A DNA stretch of 54,605 nucleotides, taken from the NCBI GenBank assembly GCA_944380635.1, contig CALWID010000019.1, forward strand, positions 1 through 54,605, given 5' to 3'. Positions 52,120-54,605 of this stretch are shown piece after piece. Each line of letters starts with the position of its first letter. Within the stretch, counting starts at the first letter, position 1. Origin of the DNA: an uncultured Eubacterium sp. (GTDB lineage Bacteria > Bacillota > Clostridia > Oscillospirales > Acutalibacteraceae). The notes beneath the pieces are model-generated. The model did no database searches and was not told the DNA's origin. It saw only the letters and a program-made list of their open reading frames with translations. The translations under genes were made by a program, and so were the position numbers.

Positions 52120-52688
52120 ACATTACTTTCAACTTCATCATTTGCCTTTTTGTGTTTTTTATACGGCACAAGACCTGTGCGGTTTAGCGCAGCCATTATT
52201 GCGGGAATAAGAACAAGTTGAACAATTATTCCCGGAATTGCGTTTAAAAACGCGCCGGACATAAATGCCGCCCATGTAAACTCGCTGCCGGTAAAACCGA
52301 GTTGAATTACCTGAACAACGCCCCATACCGCTCTGCCGGCAATCATTGCAACTATAAGACTTCTGTAAAGCGCAACTATGCACTGCCAGCGTGAAAGGCC
52401 GTACATAAGCCCTGCAACAAGGCCGTAAGTCATCAGTTCAAATGCCATTGCAGTGGCTGAGGGGAACATAACGGGAGCGCCGAAAAGCGCCGAGCGCAGC
52501 AGCGGAAGAATAAAACCAACAACTGCTCCGTACTGCCAGCCGCATATAAGGCCGCACAGCATTACCGGTATATGCATAGGAAGCAGCATACTGCCTATTT
52601 GGGGTATCTGCCCTGTTAAAAACGGAAGTACAATTCCTATTGCAAGAAACATGGCGGATAAAGTCATATTTTTTGTTGTTTTTTTCAT
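52116..52688 (-). CDS. ECF transporter substrate-binding membrane component
   Basis: 190 residues, about six membrane helices, starting MKKTTKNMTLSAMFLAIGIV. PQIGSMLLPMHIPVMLCGLI and GLICGWQYG are typical of S components. The vitamin or precursor is not identifiable from sequence alone. The longer open frame upstream is ignored because the ATG at 52688 gives the conserved start. The leader has AACGAAAGGCT and GTGATT near the start, a faint echo of the leader element elsewhere, without its helices. Confidence 0.85.
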   Translation of the reverse strand: MKKTTKNMTLSAMFLAIGIVLPFLTGQIPQIGSMLLPMHIPVMLCGLICGWQYGAVVGFILPLLRSALFGAPVMFPSATAMAFELMTYGLVAGLMYGLSRWQCIVALYRSLIVAMIAGRAVWGVVQVIQLGFTGSEFTWAAFMSGAFLNAIPGIIVQLVLIPAIMAALNRTGLVPYKKHKKANDEVESNV

Positions 52689-52762
52689 AAAATCACGCAG
52701 CCTTTCGTTTTTAAAATTTAAGTACATACAGGGCGCTTTTAATCTCAGCGCAATAATCAAAT

Positions 52763-53866
52763 TTATTTAAGATTTGAAAAATACCTGTTTATTTCTTCCA
52801 TACGGCTTTCCTGCTTAACGCTGAACGGACATCTGCTTTCGCAGTGGCCGCATTTAACGCAGGCATCCGCCTTAACGGATAATTTTTGATAATGGCCCTT
52901 TGCAAGTTCATCACCCGCAAGGGCAAGGTCATAGTATTTATTAACAAGCCCTATATTTATACCCACGGGGCATGGCTGGCAATGATTGCAGTATACGCAG
53001 TTGCCGACTGCGTTTTGCGGGGTAAATTTACTGATTACCGAATAATCGCGCTCGCGTGCAGATGAATCAAGATAAGAAAGAATCTCACAAAGGTCCGCCT
53101 TATTTCTTACGCCGGGCAGAACGGTTAAAACGCCGGGTCTGTCCAAAGCATAATGAATGCACTGAGTTTTTGTGAGCGCCTGACGGAAAGGCGAAGTTTT
53201 TGCATTAAGAAGTTGACCTCCGCCGAAAGGCTTCATAACCGATATGCCGACTCCGGCGCTTTCGCAATCACGGTATAACTGCCCGCGTTCGCCCGCCGTG
53301 CCTATTCCGTAAGTACCGGTAGAATAATCGTAAGCGGGATTAATGCTGAACATAACCATATCTATAAGCCCTGTATCAAGAAAGCGGCGGATAATATCCG
53401 GATCGTGAGATGAAAGACCAAGATGGCGGATAACGCCTGCTGACTTCAGCGCTTTCATATAATCCCAAATACCGTTGCGGCGCATAACATCATCAAAATC
53501 ATCTTTTTCATCTATGCAGTGAACAAAGCCCATATCAGTATAATCAGTGCCGAGCAGTTTTAACTGAATTTCAAAAGTGCGTTTTATTTTTTTAATATCT
53601 CTTGTCCAGCCGTAAGTGCCGCCGTCATAAACTGCGCCGAAGTGCATTTGGGTATACACCTTTTCCCTTTTACCTTTAAAAGCACGGGCATAGGGCGCAT
53701 AAGGCTTAGCCTCTGACGCCGCCATATCAAAATAATTTACGCCGTTTTCAACAGCAAAACGGACTGTTTCTTCTATCTCTTCCTCACTGCTTTCATGTAT
53801 TGAACCCATACCGAGCCCGATAACACTAATATTTTCTCCCCCGTGAGGCAATTTTCTGTATAACAT
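52763..53866 (-). CDS. Aldo/keto reductase with C-terminal 4Fe-4S domain
   Basis: 367 residues from the ATG at 53866 (MLYRKLPHGGENISVIGLGMG). AKR barrel with FDMAASEAK (catalytic Asp region) and HLGLSSHD. The C-terminal ~80 residues carry CVYCNHCQPCP and CVKCGHCESRCP, ferredoxin-like cysteine sets found in this oxidoreductase subgroup. Substrate unknown. An ATG at 53893 is in frame without a ribosome-binding site; GGAGTGATT lies between the two, so the true start is uncertain. Probably first gene of the unit with the ECF and kinase-like genes. Confidence 0.87.
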   Translation of the reverse strand: MLYRKLPHGGENISVIGLGMGSIHESSEEEIEETVRFAVENGVNYFDMAASEAKPYAPYARAFKGKREKVYTQMHFGAVYDGGTYGWTRDIKKIKRTFEIQLKLLGTDYTDMGFVHCIDEKDDFDDVMRRNGIWDYMKALKSAGVIRHLGLSSHDPDIIRRFLDTGLIDMVMFSINPAYDYSTGTYGIGTAGERGQLYRDCESAGVGISVMKPFGGGQLLNAKTSPFRQALTKTQCIHYALDRPGVLTVLPGVRNKADLCEILSYLDSSARERDYSVISKFTPQNAVGNCVYCNHCQPCPVGINIGLVNKYYDLALAGDELAKGHYQKLSVKADACVKCGHCESRCPFSVKQESRMEEINRYFSNLK

Positions 53867-53910
53867 ATCTGCCGTAATAATCACTCCGCTCATTGCTTCA
53901 TTGTAATATA

Positions 53911-53939
53911 ATTTTATAATGAATACGCAAAAGATTCAA
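53911..53939 (-). promoter_or_regulatory. Candidate promoter of the aldo/keto reductase gene
   Basis: Minus strand TTGAAT (53939-53934), 17-nt spacer, TAAAAT (53916-53911). Confidence 0.5.
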
Positions 53940-54000
53940 ATACTTAATTTGAATAGCAAGCCATTGATAAAAACTATGGCAAACAACGCAGTTGAGTTTA

Positions 54001-54030
54001 CGGCACGGATATTAAGGCTCCGCGCCGATT
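54001..54030 (-). other. Hairpin downstream of the GH28 gene
   Basis: CGGCGCGGA / TCCGTGCCG (9 bp, one G-U pair) with a 9-nt loop on the minus strand, 36 nt past the GH28 stop. No T run follows, so terminator function is uncertain. Confidence 0.35.
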
Positions 54031-54065
54031 TTCATTTAATTAACCGCATTGCTTGGCAGTTATTG

Positions 54066-54605
54066 TTACTTTAAATCTTTTATATATTTTTCCGCTTTAC
54101 CCGGAACGGGATTGCGGATTGTTATATTTTCAGTCTTAATATTTTCCGCGTGGCGAATAAAAAGCCCGTAAGACGGCAGATTTCTAAATCTGTTTGCCTC
54201 AGGATATTCTGCGGCGTATTCGGGAATGAAAAGGCGTTTATCTATAATAAAATTCCGCTTAGTCATACTGACATCTATATTTTTAAGCAAAACATTTTTA
54301 ACACGGCGCGTTCTGCACCGCTGGCGGTATCCGCATATCATTATCGGTATTTCAGCCTCTTTGGCAGTGAGGTTTTCTACGGTTATATCCGATATTTTAC
54401 TTTTGAAATTATATTTATTTTTATCTGCCGAGCCGCCCTTTGTTGCTTTTTCCGAAAACTCAACAGCACGGGCGCTCTGAGAATTAACCTTTGCGGCTCT
54501 GTTTCTGTTTCCGAGGCGTATAAAAAGCGGGCAGGAGCAGCGCTCGGCGTAAATATTTTTTATATGCACATTTGAAAGTTCAGCGCCGTCAACCGCCTCA
54601 AGCGC
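54066..54605 (-). CDS. C-terminal part of a family 28 glycoside hydrolase (polygalacturonase-like)
   Basis: The frame is open to the right edge, so only the last ~179 residues are seen. Repeated short beta-helix strands (SNVHIKNIYAER, ISDITVENLTAK, VKNVLLKNIDVS, IKTENITIRNP) and LFIRLGNRNR match the end of GH28 pectinase-like right-handed beta helices. Active-site residues would lie beyond the window. Probably acts on pectin-derived oligosaccharides. Confidence 0.8.
   Translation of the reverse strand, partial: ALEAVDGAELSNVHIKNIYAERCSCPLFIRLGNRNRAAKVNSQSARAVEFSEKATKGGSADKNKYNFKSKISDITVENLTAKEAEIPIMICGYRQRCRTRRVKNVLLKNIDVSMTKRNFIIDKRLFIPEYAAEYPEANRFRNLPSYGLFIRHAENIKTENITIRNPVPGKAEKYIKDLK

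Noticed and set aside
52689-52760. GCGCTGAGATT upstream of the ECF component, resembling part of a TPP riboswitch, and AACGAAAGGCT resembling the leader element
   Set aside because: The rest of the TPP core is absent and the region is only ~70 nt; the pseudoknot helices of the leader element cannot be drawn.

Overview
The window looks like chromosome of a spore-forming, low-to-mid GC Clostridia species, probably from the Oscillospiraceae/Ruminococcaceae group of gut bacteria. The grounds are zinc-type ribosomal proteins (S4, S14, L36, L24), a gerA-type germination operon, a collagen-like surface protein, strong GGAGG ribosome-binding sites, TTGACA/TATAAT promoters and several plant/host-glycan enzymes. 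This assignment is inference; no rRNA or other taxonomic marker is present. I saw no tRNA, rRNA, CRISPR array, insertion sequence or prophage.

Layout. (1) 1-410: 5' part of purE (minus). (2) 559-15863: one long minus-strand S10-spc-alpha ribosomal protein operon (rpsJ to rplQ, with secY, adk, map, infA and rpoA) in canonical order. It is driven by a consensus promoter at 16177-16205 through a ~300-nt structured leader that contains an attenuator-like hairpin, and it ends at a terminator at 519-549. (3) 16435-19559: collagen-like protein, TPR glycosyltransferase and PAP2 phosphatase. (4) 19708-25015: J-domain protein, zinc-ribbon membrane protein and a 1263-residue secreted BIG2/M14-peptidase/FN3 protein. 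(5) 25406-32171: CarD-like regulator, esterase, amino-acid ABC transporter, GNAT acetyltransferase, GH30 and trmO. (6) 32279-34909: ferredoxin and the darA-holB-ricT housekeeping cluster. (7) 35113-38504: AEC transporter, membrane protein, citrate synthase and an unlisted 46-residue secreted peptide. (8) 38501-43230: gerA/gerB/gerC-type germinant receptor operon with a divergent DUF421/DUF4363 pair. (9) 43338-49240: queT, GH2 beta-mannosidase and a nanE-nanA-GH43 sialic-acid/glycan operon. (10) 49477-54605: a candidate standalone small RNA, a degenerate FeoB-like G domain, an iron alcohol dehydrogenase, a nucleoside-kinase-like protein, an ECF S component, an Fe-S aldo/keto reductase and a truncated GH28.

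The most interesting signal is a family of related 5' leaders in front of four functionally unrelated genes: carD-like (25243-25408), GNAT (29588-29665), ricT (33443-33546, minus) and beta-mannosidase (44082-44253). All four end in the same AAAGG..ATGGTGATT module just before the start codon. Three copies (carD, ricT, mannosidase) share a potential pseudoknot: a local hairpin whose loop (GGCTAC or GGCTGC) can pair with a downstream GTAGC(C)/GCAGCC, with base changes on both sides that keep the pairing. A third helix can hide the Shine-Dalgarno sequence. The carD and mannosidase copies also share two further hairpins upstream. This looks like a cis-regulatory RNA family; I do not recognise it as a known riboswitch.

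Other points are a substrate-binding lipoprotein that appears circularly permuted, the S10 leader attenuator, the candidate sRNA at 49477-49622, and a palindrome inside the nanE promoter. Domain and family calls are from reading the translations; no database search was run.
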